Assembly: GCA_035620975.1 (NCBI GenBank)
Contig: DASPFV010000054.1
Span: forward strand, 1-60,446
Direction: 5' to 3'
Length of the DNA: 60,446 nt
Source of the DNA: DASPFV01 sp035620975
Lineage (GTDB): Bacteria; Acidobacteriota; Vicinamibacteria; Vicinamibacterales; 2-12-FULL-66-21
Shown: piece by piece, positions 24,303 through 32,557 of the stretch
How positions within the stretch are numbered: position 1 is the first letter of the stretch
Layout of the letters: each line of letters opens with the position of its first letter
Translations under genes and position numbers: made by a program
The notes under the pieces: generated by a model
What the model was told of the DNA's origin: nothing
Seen by the model: the letters and a program-made list of their open reading frames with translations, nothing else
The model's database searches: none

Positions 24303-24323
24303 CCGGGGGACTTCGTCCCCCGG
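24303..24323. terminator. Perfect 9-bp hairpin next to the FMO start
   Basis: CCGGGGGAC pairs with GTCCCCCGG around the loop TTC. It sits 6 nt upstream of the monooxygenase start on the minus strand. It may end the OsmC transcript or, being in the 5' leader, limit FMO translation. Confidence 0.4.
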
Positions 24324-24436
24324 ACCCCCTCTCGCCGTCGCTCGCGGGGGCCCCATTGCCCCGCTCCGCTCCGGCGGGGGCGCGCCCCGCGCGCCCCGGC
24401 GCCGGCAGGTTCGTCCCCCGGACCCCCCTTATACGC

Positions 24437-24464
24437 GTCCGCCTTCGCTGAAGCTACGGCGGAC
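24437..24464. repeat. REP-like palindromic element, copy 1
   Basis: GTCCGCC (24437-24443) and GGCGGAC (24458-24464) flank TTCGCTGAAGCTAC. Closely related elements occur at 34011-34041 and, inverted, at 54466-54494, all in intergenic DNA. Confidence 0.5.
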
Positions 24465-24531
24465 CTCGCCGGAGCCGGTCGCGCCCAATCTCCCGCGACC
24501 GCGAAGGCGGGCGCTCGCGATCCGGCCGCTC

Positions 24532-25086
24532 TTACACTACTTCGACGGTGACGTTGGTCGGGTTGGTGACGATGTCGTAGACCGCGGAGCGCTTCTGGGA
24601 CTGGGCGACGAGCGCCTCGATCTCCTTTTTCGGCGCGTCGGCGTCGATGTGGAACGTGACCTTGATATCGTCGTAGCCGTTGCGCACGTCGCTGTCGATG
24701 CCGAGGATGCCCTGGATGTCCATCGAACCCTCGAGCTTCGCCTCGACAGACCTGAGCTGGATGCCCCGGTTCTGCGCTACGGCAGCGACCCCCGCCGTGA
24801 GGCAGCTCGCCAGCCCCACGAGCACGTACTCGACCGGCGTGGCGCCGAGATCCTCGGACGCGAAGATCTCCGGGTGATCGGCCTCGAACGAGAACTCCGT
24901 CTTGTGCTTCTGCTCCTGGCCCAGCCCGTGGAAGCCCTCGACTTTCGTCTGACTGTGGGTGCCGTTCTGCCACCTGCAGGAGGCCCGCCACTTGAACTGC
25001 GCGCCCTGCGGCGCCGCCTTGAGCGCCTCGCGCGCGGCCAGCAGTGCATCCACGTTCACGCCGTTGTTCACGATCGTATTGGCCAT
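24532..25086 (-). CDS. OsmC family protein
   Basis: This 184-residue OsmC/Ohr-fold protein belongs to a family of thiol peroxidases and related stress proteins. A short N-terminal helix (VNVDALLAAREALKAA) precedes the first sheet (KWRASCRWQNGTHS). The long central helix carries the conserved Cys in VEYVLVGLASCLTAGVAAVA (about residue 97). The segment that holds the second redox Cys in classical OsmC reads KRSAVYDIVTNPTNV here, without Cys, so peroxidase activity is doubtful and a YhfA-like non-catalytic or ligand-binding role is possible. ATG 25086 has a GGGAG ribosome site, and TATGAT (25142-25147) is a likely -10. It is divergent from metX across 132 nt. Confidence 0.88.
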   Translation of the reverse strand: MANTIVNNGVNVDALLAAREALKAAPQGAQFKWRASCRWQNGTHSQTKVEGFHGLGQEQKHKTEFSFEADHPEIFASEDLGATPVEYVLVGLASCLTAGVAAVAQNRGIQLRSVEAKLEGSMDIQGILGIDSDVRNGYDDIKVTFHIDADAPKKEIEALVAQSQKRSAVYDIVTNPTNVTVEVV

Positions 25087-25141
25087 CGTAAGCTCCCTCG
25101 ATGACAGTTGCAGGTCCCTCGCGACCGTGCGGAAGCTTCGG

Positions 25142-25147
25142 ATCATA
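25142..25147 (-). promoter_or_regulatory. -10-like TATGAT for the OsmC gene
   Basis: TATGAT on the minus strand lies 56 nt before the OsmC start and would give a leader of about 50 nt with an SD. No convincing -35 is visible. The divergent metX has the same hexamer. Confidence 0.35.
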
Positions 25148-25206
25148 CAACGTTCGGCGCGGCTGGTCGCGGAAACGGCGGATGGGAGCGCCTCCCGCTC
25201 AGGGGA

Positions 25207-25212
25207 TATGAT
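25207..25212 (+). promoter_or_regulatory. -10-like TATGAT immediately before metX
   Basis: TATGAT ends 6 nt before ATG 25219, embedded in a small inverted repeat (GGGGAT...ATCCCC). No SD is present, so the first transcribed base would fall at or next to the ATG. Confidence 0.45.
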
Positions 25213-25218
25213 CCCCGG

Positions 25219-26418
25219 ATGACCACGCCAGCCTCGAAAGCCGCTGCGGGGTCCGTGGGTACCGTCGAGACGCAGTTCCTGGATCTGCCGAGGCCGCTGC
25301 GCCTCGACTGCGGTCGCGAGCTCTACCCGATCCGGATAGCCTACGAGACTTACGGCACGCTTTCTCCCGCCCGCGACAACGTCATCCTGGTCTGCCACGC
25401 CCTGAGCGGCGATGCCCACGCCGCTGGCTACACCACGGCGCCGATGGCAGCGGCCACGCGGGACGGGTTCCGCGCCGAGGAGCGCGATGGCGCCAGGGGG
25501 CGCGGACTAGGCTGGTGGGACGGCATGATCGGTCCGGGAAAGGCCTTTGACACGGATCGATTCTTCGTCGTCAGCACGAACCTCCTCGCGGGCTGCCGGG
25601 GTACGACGGGGCCGTCGTCGATCGACCCGGCCACGGGGCGGCCATACGGCTCAGACTTCCCCGTCATCACCGTGGCGGACATGGTGCGCGCCGAGCGCGC
25701 GTTCCTGCAGGAGCTCGGGATCGCGCGTCTGGCAGCGGTATCCGGCGGATCCCTGGGAGGGATGCAGGCGCTGGAGTGGGCCGTCCTGTATGGCGCCGAC
25801 GTCGACGCCATCATCCCGATCGCGAGCACGCACGCGCTCCACCCGCAGGGCGTTGCGTGGAACGCCATCGCGCGCAACGCGATTACCGCGGATCCTGATT
25901 GGCAGGGCGGTCACTACTACGGCACGGGCCGCGCGCCGAACGCCGGGATGGGCGTCGCCCGCATGGTCGGGCACGTCACGTATCTCTCGGCCGGCGCGCT
26001 GAACGCCAAGTTCGGCCGCCGGCTGCAGTTCGCCGACGAGATCCGGTACGTGCTCACGGATCCCGAGTTCGAGGTCGAGAACTATTTGCGCCACCAGGCC
26101 GATTCGTTCGTCAAGCGGTTCGACGCCAACACGTACCTCTACACGTCGCGTGCGCTCTCGTATTTCGATCTGGCGCGCCAGTACGGCGGCGGGCGCCTTG
26201 CGCACGCAGTGCGGAACGTGTCGGCGAGGACGCTCCTCATCGCCTTCAGCTCCGACTGGCTGTACCCGCCCTCGGGTTCCGAAGAGCTGGCCGAGGCGCT
26301 TCGCGCCGGCGGGAAAGACGTGGAGCTGCAGGTGATCGAGGCGCCCTACGGCCACGACTGCTTTCTGCTGGAGGAAGCCAGACAAACGCCGATGATCCAG
26401 GCGTTTCTGGCGCGATAG
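25219..26418 (+). CDS. metX: Homoserine O-acetyltransferase
   Basis: This 399-residue alpha/beta-hydrolase-fold enzyme acetylates homoserine with acetyl-CoA, the first committed step of methionine synthesis. The oxyanion region is VILVCHALSGDAHAAG. NLLAGCRGTTGPSSIDP is a family signature, and the nucleophile elbow is AVSGGSLGGMQALEWA (Ser about residue 177). The catalytic Asp is in FSSDWLYPPS (about 346) and the His in APYGHDCFLLE (about 378). The length is normal. It lies 202 nt before metY, and its last codons are repeated in that gap. ATG 25219 is backed by a -10 hexamer 6 nt upstream. Some family members use succinyl-CoA; the genomic pairing with MetY favours acetyl. Confidence 0.93.
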   Translation: MTTPASKAAAGSVGTVETQFLDLPRPLRLDCGRELYPIRIAYETYGTLSPARDNVILVCHALSGDAHAAGYTTAPMAAATRDGFRAEERDGARGRGLGWWDGMIGPGKAFDTDRFFVVSTNLLAGCRGTTGPSSIDPATGRPYGSDFPVITVADMVRAERAFLQELGIARLAAVSGGSLGGMQALEWAVLYGADVDAIIPIASTHALHPQGVAWNAIARNAITADPDWQGGHYYGTGRAPNAGMGVARMVGHVTYLSAGALNAKFGRRLQFADEIRYVLTDPEFEVENYLRHQADSFVKRFDANTYLYTSRALSYFDLARQYGGGRLAHAVRNVSARTLLIAFSSDWLYPPSGSEELAEALRAGGKDVELQVIEAPYGHDCFLLEEARQTPMIQAFLAR

Positions 26419-26554
26419 TCCCGCGGGGGCGGGCGCGGGCGTGCGAGGGCGTGGCGCGGGGCGTGGTGCCGCCGCGAGGCCGAGCCTTGGTCCGGACCGG
26501 AGCCCCGGGGGAAAGAAGCGGCCAGACGGACGCCGATGATCCGGGCGTTTCTGG
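26376..26554 (+). repeat. Partial duplication of the metX 3' end
   Basis: A segment of about 33 bp at the end of metX (about 26379-26412, GCCGATGATCC-A-GGCGTTTCTGG core) recurs at about 26523-26553 with a few changes, 144 bp downstream. The core is 23 bp with one change. The second copy would encode the same MI-AFLA ending. It lies in the gap 26419-26620, which otherwise holds no gene. Confidence 0.7.
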
Positions 26555-26620
26555 CGGCTTCCGCTTCGCTGGAGCCGCGGGCCTGCACCGGAAGGGTCGC
26601 GTGTTCAGGAGAGAGTCAGC

Positions 26621-27937
26621 ATGGAAGAATCCCGCCAGTTTGGCTTCGAAACCCGCCAGGTGCACGCCGGGCAGCGCCCGGATCCGAACACCGGCGCGCG
26701 CGCCGTGCCGATCTTCCAGACGACGAGCTACGTGTTCGAAGATCCGGAATCGGCCGCGGCGTACTTCAACCTGCAGGAGTACGGGAACACCTACTCGCGC
26801 ATCATGAACCCGACCGTGGCCGTGTTCGAGGAGCGCATGGCGAACCTCGAGGGCGGCTGCGGCGCCGTCGCGTTCGCGAGCGGGATCGCGGCACAGGCCG
26901 CCGCGCTGTTCACGCTGCTCACGCCCGGCGACCACGTGGTGTCGTCGTCTGCCCTCTACGGCGGAACGGTCAACCAGTTCAAGCACATGCTCCGGAAGAT
27001 GTCGGTGGAGCTGACCTGGGTCGATCCAGACAACCCGGACGCGTGGAAGGCGGCCGTTCGCCCCGGCACGAAGGCGTTCTACGCGGAGACGATCGGCAAC
27101 CCCGGCGGGAATGTGCTCGACATCGAAACGATCGCCGCGATCGCGCACGAGCACGAGCTGCCGCTGCTCGTGGACAACACGTTCGCGACACCGTTCCTGT
27201 GCCGTCCGATCGAGTGGGGCGCCGACATCGTGCTCCACTCCGCCACGAAGTTCATCGGGGGCCACGGCACCAGCATCGGCGGAGTCGTCATCGACTCCGG
27301 CCGCTTCAACTGGTCGAACGGCCGTTTCGCGGTCGTGGCCGATCCCTCGCCGGCCTACCACGGCCTGCAGTTCCACGAGACGTTCGGCATGTACGGCTAT
27401 CTGATGAAGCTGCGGGCCGAGACGCTGCGCGATCTCGGCGCGGCGATGAGCCCTTTCAACGCTTTCCTGTTCCTGCAAGGGCTCGAGACGCTCTCGTTGC
27501 GGATGACGCGCCACGTCGAGAACGCTCTGGCCGTGGCGCGTTACCTGGAGTCGCACGAGCTGGCGTCGAACGTGACCTACCCCGGTCTTCCGTCGAGCCG
27601 GTATCGGCCGCTCGTGGAGAAATATCTGCCGGCGGGCGCGGGGGCCGTCTTCTCGTTCGACTGCCAGGGCGGCCGCGCGGCGGGGCAGGACTTCATCCGT
27701 GGCGTGACCGTGTGGTCGCACCTGGCGAACGTCGGCGACTCCAAGAGCCTCATCATTCACCCGGCCAGCACGACGCACCGTCAGCTCAACGAGGCCGAGC
27801 TTCGCGCCGCGGGCGTCGGACCGGGGACGATACGGCTCTCGGTCGGCATCGAGTCGATCGACGATCTGATCTGGGACCTCGAGCAGGGATTTGCCAGCGT
27901 GGGCGCGGCGGCGGCAGCCGGGGCGGCGGCGCGATGA
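26621..27937 (+). CDS. metY: O-acetylhomoserine aminocarboxypropyltransferase (sulfhydrylase)
   Basis: This 438-residue PLP enzyme of the Cys/Met metabolism family makes homocysteine from O-acetylhomoserine and sulfide. The N-terminus FETRQVHAGQRPDPNTGARA is typical. Phosphate-binding and cofactor motifs include YSRIMNPTVAVFEERMANLE, ASGIAAQAAALFTL and LVDNTFATPFLCRP. The PLP lysine is in VLHSATKFIGGHGTSIGG (about residue 210). The MetY-type insert around SPAYHGLQFHETFG separates it from shorter cystathionine enzymes. The C-terminus has HPASTTHRQLNEAE and LSVGIESIDDLIWDLEQGF. AGGAGA precedes ATG 26621. The stop overlaps the next start (ATGA), so the CoA-binding protein is co-translated. Confidence 0.94.
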   Translation: MEESRQFGFETRQVHAGQRPDPNTGARAVPIFQTTSYVFEDPESAAAYFNLQEYGNTYSRIMNPTVAVFEERMANLEGGCGAVAFASGIAAQAAALFTLLTPGDHVVSSSALYGGTVNQFKHMLRKMSVELTWVDPDNPDAWKAAVRPGTKAFYAETIGNPGGNVLDIETIAAIAHEHELPLLVDNTFATPFLCRPIEWGADIVLHSATKFIGGHGTSIGGVVIDSGRFNWSNGRFAVVADPSPAYHGLQFHETFGMYGYLMKLRAETLRDLGAAMSPFNAFLFLQGLETLSLRMTRHVENALAVARYLESHELASNVTYPGLPSSRYRPLVEKYLPAGAGAVFSFDCQGGRAAGQDFIRGVTVWSHLANVGDSKSLIIHPASTTHRQLNEAELRAAGVGPGTIRLSVGIESIDDLIWDLEQGFASVGAAAAAGAAAR

Positions 27938-28425
27938 CTCCGGCTTTCGACCTGGGCCGCTACCAGGATCCGCTGACGATCCAGCGCGTGCTCCACACCG
28001 CGAAGACCGTCGCAGTCGTCGGGCTGTCGAGGAACGAGCTGCGCGCCAGCTACTTCGTGGGCTACTACCTCCGCCGCCATGGCTACCGCGTCATTCCCGT
28101 GAATCCCCGCGAGCCGGAGATCCTGGGGGAGAACAGCTTCAGGAGCCTCGCCGACGTGCCCGTGCCGGTGGATATCGTGAACGTCTTCCGCGCGCCGGAT
28201 GCCGTGCCCGGGATCGCGCGGGACGCCGTCGCCATCGGCGCCACAAGCCTGTGGTGCCAGTTCACCGTGATCAACGAGGAAGGCGCGCGCATCGCGGAGG
28301 CCGGCGGTCTCTCGGTCGTCATGGACCGGTGCATCAAGGTCGAGCACGCCCGGTACATAGGACGGATGCACTGGCTCGGCTTCAACACGCAGCGCATCAC
28401 GTCCGTTCGCGGCGGCCTGCAGTGA
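27934..28425 (+). CDS. CoA-binding protein (YccU-like)
   Basis: This 163-residue Rossmann-fold CoA_binding_2 domain protein starts at ATG 27934, overlapping the metY stop by 4 nt. Motifs are TVAVVGLSRNELRASYFVG (nucleotide loop, about residue 28), YRVIPVNPREPEILGENSF, DIVNVFRAPDAVPGIARDAV, and ATSLWCQFTVINEEGARIAE with VVMDRCIKVEHAR near the end. This is the complete small family. Its biochemical role is unknown; it may sense CoA or acyl-CoA. Tight linkage to metX-metY suggests a part in regulating or supplying the acetyl-CoA-dependent step, which is an inference. The Cys of MDRCIKVEH is conserved in the family. Confidence 0.9.
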   Translation: MTPAFDLGRYQDPLTIQRVLHTAKTVAVVGLSRNELRASYFVGYYLRRHGYRVIPVNPREPEILGENSFRSLADVPVPVDIVNVFRAPDAVPGIARDAVAIGATSLWCQFTVINEEGARIAEAGGLSVVMDRCIKVEHARYIGRMHWLGFNTQRITSVRGGLQ

Positions 28426-28558
28426 GCGGGCCGAGTCCGCCAACGCTCGCGCAGACCGGCGCTCCCCGGTGGACTCGCCCACCTCCGATTCGTCCGAAAC
28501 GAGCCGGTCCCGTGCACTGATCGGGCTCGAAACCGGCTGCTGGTACTCCCCCGGGCCG

Positions 28559-28564
28559 TATAAT
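28559..28564 (+). promoter_or_regulatory. Consensus -10 TATAAT before the kinase gene
   Basis: TATAAT ends 12 nt before ATG 28577 (15 before ATG 28580). There is no good -35 and no SD. It supports the internal start rather than the further-upstream open frame. Confidence 0.5.
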
Positions 28565-28576
28565 GCCGGTCTCCTC

Positions 28577-31126
28577 ATGATGCTGGAGCCCGGCGCCCGC
28601 CTAGGCTCGTACGAGATCGTGTCGCGCGCCGGCCAGGGCGGTGCCGGGATCGTCTACCGTGCGCGCGATCTGACGCTCGGACGAGAGGTCGCCATCAAGG
28701 TTCTCGAGGACCTCCCGGACCGCGCCGACTGGACCGCGGCGGATCTGCTGCGCGAGGCGCGGCACGCCTCGTCGCTCAGCCATCCGAACATCTGCGGGAT
28801 TCACCACGTTGGCGACGTCGAGGGCCGGCACTTCATCGTGATGGAGCTGATTCGGGGGCAGACGCTCGCGGCGTTGATTCCCCCGGGTGGCCTGCCGGTC
28901 GAACGGGTGCTTCGGTATGGCGCGCAGCTCGCCGCCGGTGTCGCCCATGCACACCAGCACGGCATCGTGCACCGGGACCTCAAGAGCGGGAACGTGATGG
29001 TCACTGAGGCGGGTCTGGTGAAGATCCTGGACTTCGGTCTCGCGTGGCGGCTCCCCGTCGCCGGCGTGGAGGAGCTGACCCGCTCGAGTGAGGCCGTGGG
29101 TGAGACGGGGACGATCTCCGGCACGCTCCCGTACATGCCTCCCGAACTGCTCGCCGGTCGCCCGGCCACGCCCGCGAGCGATGTCTGGTCGCTGGGCGTC
29201 GTGCTCTACGAGATGGCTGCCGGGCGCCGCCCGTTTCACGGCGAGACGACGCTGGACCTGTCCGTCGCGATTGTCAAGGATGCACCGGCGCCGCTGCCAG
29301 CGGCGGTCGTGGCGCCGCTCGCCGCGGTGATCTCGCGATGTCTCGCCAAGGATCCGGGGGATCGATATCAGACCGCGGCCGAAGTCGAGGCCGCGCTCGA
29401 CGTCGCCGCCTCGACGGTCGCCTCGGGTCGCGCCTCCGTCGCTCCAGAGCCGTCCCAGGGAAGAGGCCGACTGGCTGCTGCCTGGATCCGCTGGGCCCTC
29501 GCTGGAGCGGTTGCGGCTGCGACGATTCCGCTGGCTGTGTTCCTGCGAGGGACCTTCAGCGACAACCCGTCGGTCCTCCGGTATCAGCTCGTTTCGACGT
29601 TCCCGGGCGCGCATCGGTCCGGGTCGCTCTCTCCAGACGGCGCCTTCATGGCATTCGTTCAGGAAGACGCGACAGGCGTTCCACAGGTGTGGGTGAAGAA
29701 CCTGCAATCAGGCGATCCCGTGCAGATTACCGATGGCCCGACGGCCGCGATGCGGCCGCGCTGGGCGGCGGCCCGTAACCTCGTCGTCTTCGCACGTCAG
29801 GGCGCCGGCATCTGGTCGGTGTCGCCGCTGGGTGGCCCGCCCCGACAGATCGTCCCGGCGGGAATGAACCCGCACGTGGCGGCCGATGGCCGGACGATCG
29901 TATTCGAGCAGGACGACACGCTCTGGGTGGTGATCGACGACGGCAGCGGTCCCCGCCAGGTCACTGGGTTTCCGCCGCGCGCCTACTCTCTGCCGTACAC
30001 GCCGGCCATCTCGCCCGACGGCCGGATGGTCGCCTTTTTTCGCGCGCAGCTGGGACCGAACGGCGACTTGTGGGTGGTGCCGGCCGAGGGCGGCGAGGCG
30101 CGCCGCCTGACCGACGACATGTGCGAGGGCGGCTCTCCGGCGTGGACGCCGGACGGCCGGCACATCGTGTTCTCATCGGCCCGTACGGGCAGCCGCACTC
30201 TGTGGCGTGTGCCCGTGGCAGGTGGCGCCGCCGAGCCCATCACCTCCGGAGCAGGCGATGACCTCGAGCCGGATCTGACGGCCGCCGGGGACCGGCTCCT
30301 CTATACGAACGTGCGCAACTCGTGGCGGCTGCACGTTCGGGATCTCGAGACCGGAGCCTCGCGCGTAATCATGGATCGACGCGAGCCCGTTCTCTGGCCG
30401 CGCTTCTCCCCCGACGGGAGCACGCTGGCGTTCTTCGGGCCGAGCCCGGCAGGCCCAGGCCACGTGTTCACCGTTGCGCGCGACGGGGGCAATCTCCGGC
30501 AGCTCACCGACCGCCGGGGCGAGATCAATACGATGCCGAGGTGGTCGCCGGACGGCCGGTCGCTCGCGTTCTACCAGATGATGCCGGCCCGGTCCCTTCG
30601 CCAGATCCCCGTCGCCGGCGGGGCCTCGCAGGAACTCGCGCCGCTCGACTGGGACCGGGCCCCCAATGCGATGTTCAGCCCTGACGGCCGGTTCCTCGTG
30701 TACTTCACGCGCGACCGCGGTGGAGTCACGATCGTCCAGGACATGGAGAGCGGCTCGGAGCGAGCGCTCGGGCTGGCGATCCGGAACCCGCGCTGGTCCC
30801 CCGTGAGCAGCGAGATCGCGGGTGACAGCGGCGGCGCGATCCACGTCTGCCCGGCGGAACCGGCTGAATGCCGTCGGATCACGGATGGGCAGCATCCGGT
30901 CTGGTCGCCGGATGGATCGCAGCTCTACTTCTTCCGTCCCGGCGTTTCCCGCGAGTACCGCGAGTTATGGTCGATCCACCTGCCGAGCCGTGCCGAGCGT
31001 CATGTGGGCCGGCTGGGCCCGATGCGCGTCATCGACGTGACCTTCGACATCTCGTCCCGAGGGGAGCTCGTGTGGGCGGAGTTCGCGCCCGGAAGGACCG
31101 AGCTCTGGATGGCGGTGCTGCAGTGA
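28577..31126 (+). CDS. Transmembrane Ser/Thr protein kinase with TolB-like beta-propeller
   Basis: This 849-residue protein has a cytoplasmic Hanks-type kinase (about residues 10-280). The Gly loop is RAGQGGAGIVYRA, the ATP Lys is in REVAIKVLED, the catalytic loop is GIVHRDLKSGNVMV, and the DFG motif is LDFGLAW. Then come LPYMPPELLAG and SDVWSLGVVLYEMAAG, so all catalytic residues are present. One membrane helix (WALAGAVAAATIPLAVFL, about 305-325) follows. The outside part is a TolB/WD40-like propeller (about 335-849) with repeated blades such as SPDGRMVAFF, TPDGRHIVFSS, SPDGSTLAFF and SPDGRSLAFYQ. The architecture is very common in Acidobacteria; the ligand and targets are unknown. Start ATG 28577 or 28580 follows a TATAAT box. 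Confidence 0.92.
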   Translation: MMLEPGARLGSYEIVSRAGQGGAGIVYRARDLTLGREVAIKVLEDLPDRADWTAADLLREARHASSLSHPNICGIHHVGDVEGRHFIVMELIRGQTLAALIPPGGLPVERVLRYGAQLAAGVAHAHQHGIVHRDLKSGNVMVTEAGLVKILDFGLAWRLPVAGVEELTRSSEAVGETGTISGTLPYMPPELLAGRPATPASDVWSLGVVLYEMAAGRRPFHGETTLDLSVAIVKDAPAPLPAAVVAPLAAVISRCLAKDPGDRYQTAAEVEAALDVAASTVASGRASVAPEPSQGRGRLAAAWIRWALAGAVAAATIPLAVFLRGTFSDNPSVLRYQLVSTFPGAHRSGSLSPDGAFMAFVQEDATGVPQVWVKNLQSGDPVQITDGPTAAMRPRWAAARNLVVFARQGAGIWSVSPLGGPPRQIVPAGMNPHVAADGRTIVFEQDDTLWVVIDDGSGPRQVTGFPPRAYSLPYTPAISPDGRMVAFFRAQLGPNGDLWVVPAEGGEARRLTDDMCEGGSPAWTPDGRHIVFSSARTGSRTLWRVPVAGGAAEPITSGAGDDLEPDLTAAGDRLLYTNVRNSWRLHVRDLETGASRVIMDRREPVLWPRFSPDGSTLAFFGPSPAGPGHVFTVARDGGNLRQLTDRRGEINTMPRWSPDGRSLAFYQMMPARSLRQIPVAGGASQELAPLDWDRAPNAMFSPDGRFLVYFTRDRGGVTIVQDMESGSERALGLAIRNPRWSPVSSEIAGDSGGAIHVCPAEPAECRRITDGQHPVWSPDGSQLYFFRPGVSREYRELWSIHLPSRAERHVGRLGPMRVIDVTFDISSRGELVWAEFAPGRTELWMAVLQ

Positions 31127-31181
31127 GTCGGCGTGCCCTCGAGCCGCTTCCGATGCGGACCCACACAGGACACTCTTGCCG

Positions 31182-32522
31182 ATGAGGGGCGCCATCTTCT
31201 TCTGGTCGCTCACCTCGGCGCTCGCCGGCTTCCTGTTCGGATTCGATACCGTCGTCATTTCGGGCGCAGAGCAGACCATACAGGCCCTCTGGTCGCTCAG
31301 CCCCGAGCTGCATGGCGTCGCGATGGCGTCGGCGCTGTACGGCACCGTGCTCGGTTCGCTCGTGGGCGGCTGGCCGGCGAACCGGTTCGGCCGACGGCCC
31401 ACGCTGCTGTGGATCGGGATTCTGTACTTCGTCTCGGCGGTCTGGTCCGGGCTGGCCACGGGCGTCTACACGTTCATCATCGCGCGCTTCATCGGCGGCC
31501 TCGGCGTCGGGATCTCGACCGTGGCGGCGCCGCTGTACATCGCCGAGATCGCACCGCCCGAATGGCGCGGACGCCTGGCCGGCATGTTCCAGTTCAACAT
31601 CGTCTTCGGCATCCTCGTGGCGTTCGTGTCGAACGCGCTCCTCGGCGGCGTCGGCGAGCACGCCTGGCGATGGATGCTCGGTGTCGAGGCGTTGCCCGCG
31701 TTCATCTACACGGCCCTGTGCTTCCGCATTCCCGAGAGCCCGCGCTGGCTGATCGTGCGGAAGGGCGATCGCGCCGCCGGGGTTGCCGTGCTGCAGCAGA
31801 TCAGTCCGGGCGCGCCAGTCGCCGAGGTCGAGGCGACCGCAGACGCCATTCAGGCGTCGGCGGGCCTCAGGCAGGCGGGGACGCGCTTCTGGACGCGCCG
31901 GCTGCGTGTGCCGATCCTGCTGGCCTTCCTCGTCGCGTTCTTCAACCAGCTCTCGGGCATCAACGCGGTGCTGTACTTCGCGCCGCGCATCTTCGAGATG
32001 GCCGGCCTCGGCGCGCAGGCGGCGCTCCTCCAGTCGATCGGCATCGGGATCACGAACCTCATCTTCACGTTCGTCGGCCTGTGGCTGATCGATCGCCTCG
32101 GCCGCCGGACGCTGCTCTTCATCGGCTCCTTCGGCTACATCGCCTCGCTCGGGCTCACATCGTGGGCGTTCTTCACCGGTCACTTCGCGATCGTCCCGGC
32201 CTGCATCTTCGCGTTCATCGGCGCGCATGCCGTCGGTCAGGGCGCCGTCATCTGGGTGCTGATCTCCGAGATCTTTCCCAACAGGTACCGCGCCGAGGGG
32301 CAGGCGCTCGGAAGCTTCACGCACTGGCTGTTCGCGGCGCTGCTCACGATGTTCTTCCCCCGGATGGTCGCGTCGTTCGCGCCGGGGCAGGTGTTCCTCT
32401 TCTTCTGTCTGATGATGGTGGGCCAGCTGATCTGGGTGACGTTCATGGTGCCCGAGACCAAGGGCGTGCCACTCGAGGAGATGCAGGAGAAGCTCGGGAT
32501 TGCCGAGGCCGCCGCACGCTGA
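31182..32522 (+). CDS. Sugar porter family MFS transporter
   Basis: This 446-residue, 12-helix major facilitator protein is of the sugar porter family. Helix 1 is SALAGFLFGFDTVVISGAEQ. Loop 2-3 is GGWPANRFGRRPTLL (R-x-G-R-R). IPESPRWLIVRKG ends helix 6, and helix 7 is FFNQLSGINAVLYFAPRIF (Q-L-S/T-G-x-N), with loop 8-9 LIDRLGRRTLL. WVLISEIFPNRYRAEGQAL lies in helix 10, and PETKG at the end of helix 12. These motifs predict proton- or facilitator-type uptake of a hexose or pentose. TTG 31176 and ATG 31182 are both possible; ATG was chosen. It is followed 35 nt later by a glycosidase-like gene, fitting import of released sugar. Confidence 0.92.
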   Translation: MRGAIFFWSLTSALAGFLFGFDTVVISGAEQTIQALWSLSPELHGVAMASALYGTVLGSLVGGWPANRFGRRPTLLWIGILYFVSAVWSGLATGVYTFIIARFIGGLGVGISTVAAPLYIAEIAPPEWRGRLAGMFQFNIVFGILVAFVSNALLGGVGEHAWRWMLGVEALPAFIYTALCFRIPESPRWLIVRKGDRAAGVAVLQQISPGAPVAEVEATADAIQASAGLRQAGTRFWTRRLRVPILLAFLVAFFNQLSGINAVLYFAPRIFEMAGLGAQAALLQSIGIGITNLIFTFVGLWLIDRLGRRTLLFIGSFGYIASLGLTSWAFFTGHFAIVPACIFAFIGAHAVGQGAVIWVLISEIFPNRYRAEGQALGSFTHWLFAALLTMFFPRMVASFAPGQVFLFFCLMMVGQLIWVTFMVPETKGVPLEEMQEKLGIAEAAAR

Positions 32523-32543
32523 CACGCCCGGCCGGTTCGAGCG

Positions 32544-32549
32544 TAAGAT
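32544..32549 (+). promoter_or_regulatory. -10-like TAAGAT before the glycosidase-like gene
   Basis: TAAGAT ends 8 nt before ATG 32558. There is no SD. The spacing is as for other presumed leaderless genes of the window. Confidence 0.35.
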
Positions 32550-32557
32550 CGGCGCCC

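Larger units (their letters stand above)
24297..24531. repeat. C/G-rich repeat cluster between OsmC and the monooxygenase
   Basis: This 235-nt gap has no gene. The 18-bp TTCGTCCCCCGGACCCCC occurs twice (24312-24329 and 24410-24427). A perfect hairpin (24303-24323) and a REP-like palindrome (24437-24464) are also present. The composition is far more C-rich on the plus strand than in flanking genes. Confidence 0.6.

Noticed and set aside
24303..24323. Classic rho-independent terminators
   Set aside because: This and the other hairpins (5915, 22942, 39190) lack a U-tract, so they are reported only as hairpins or possible terminators.
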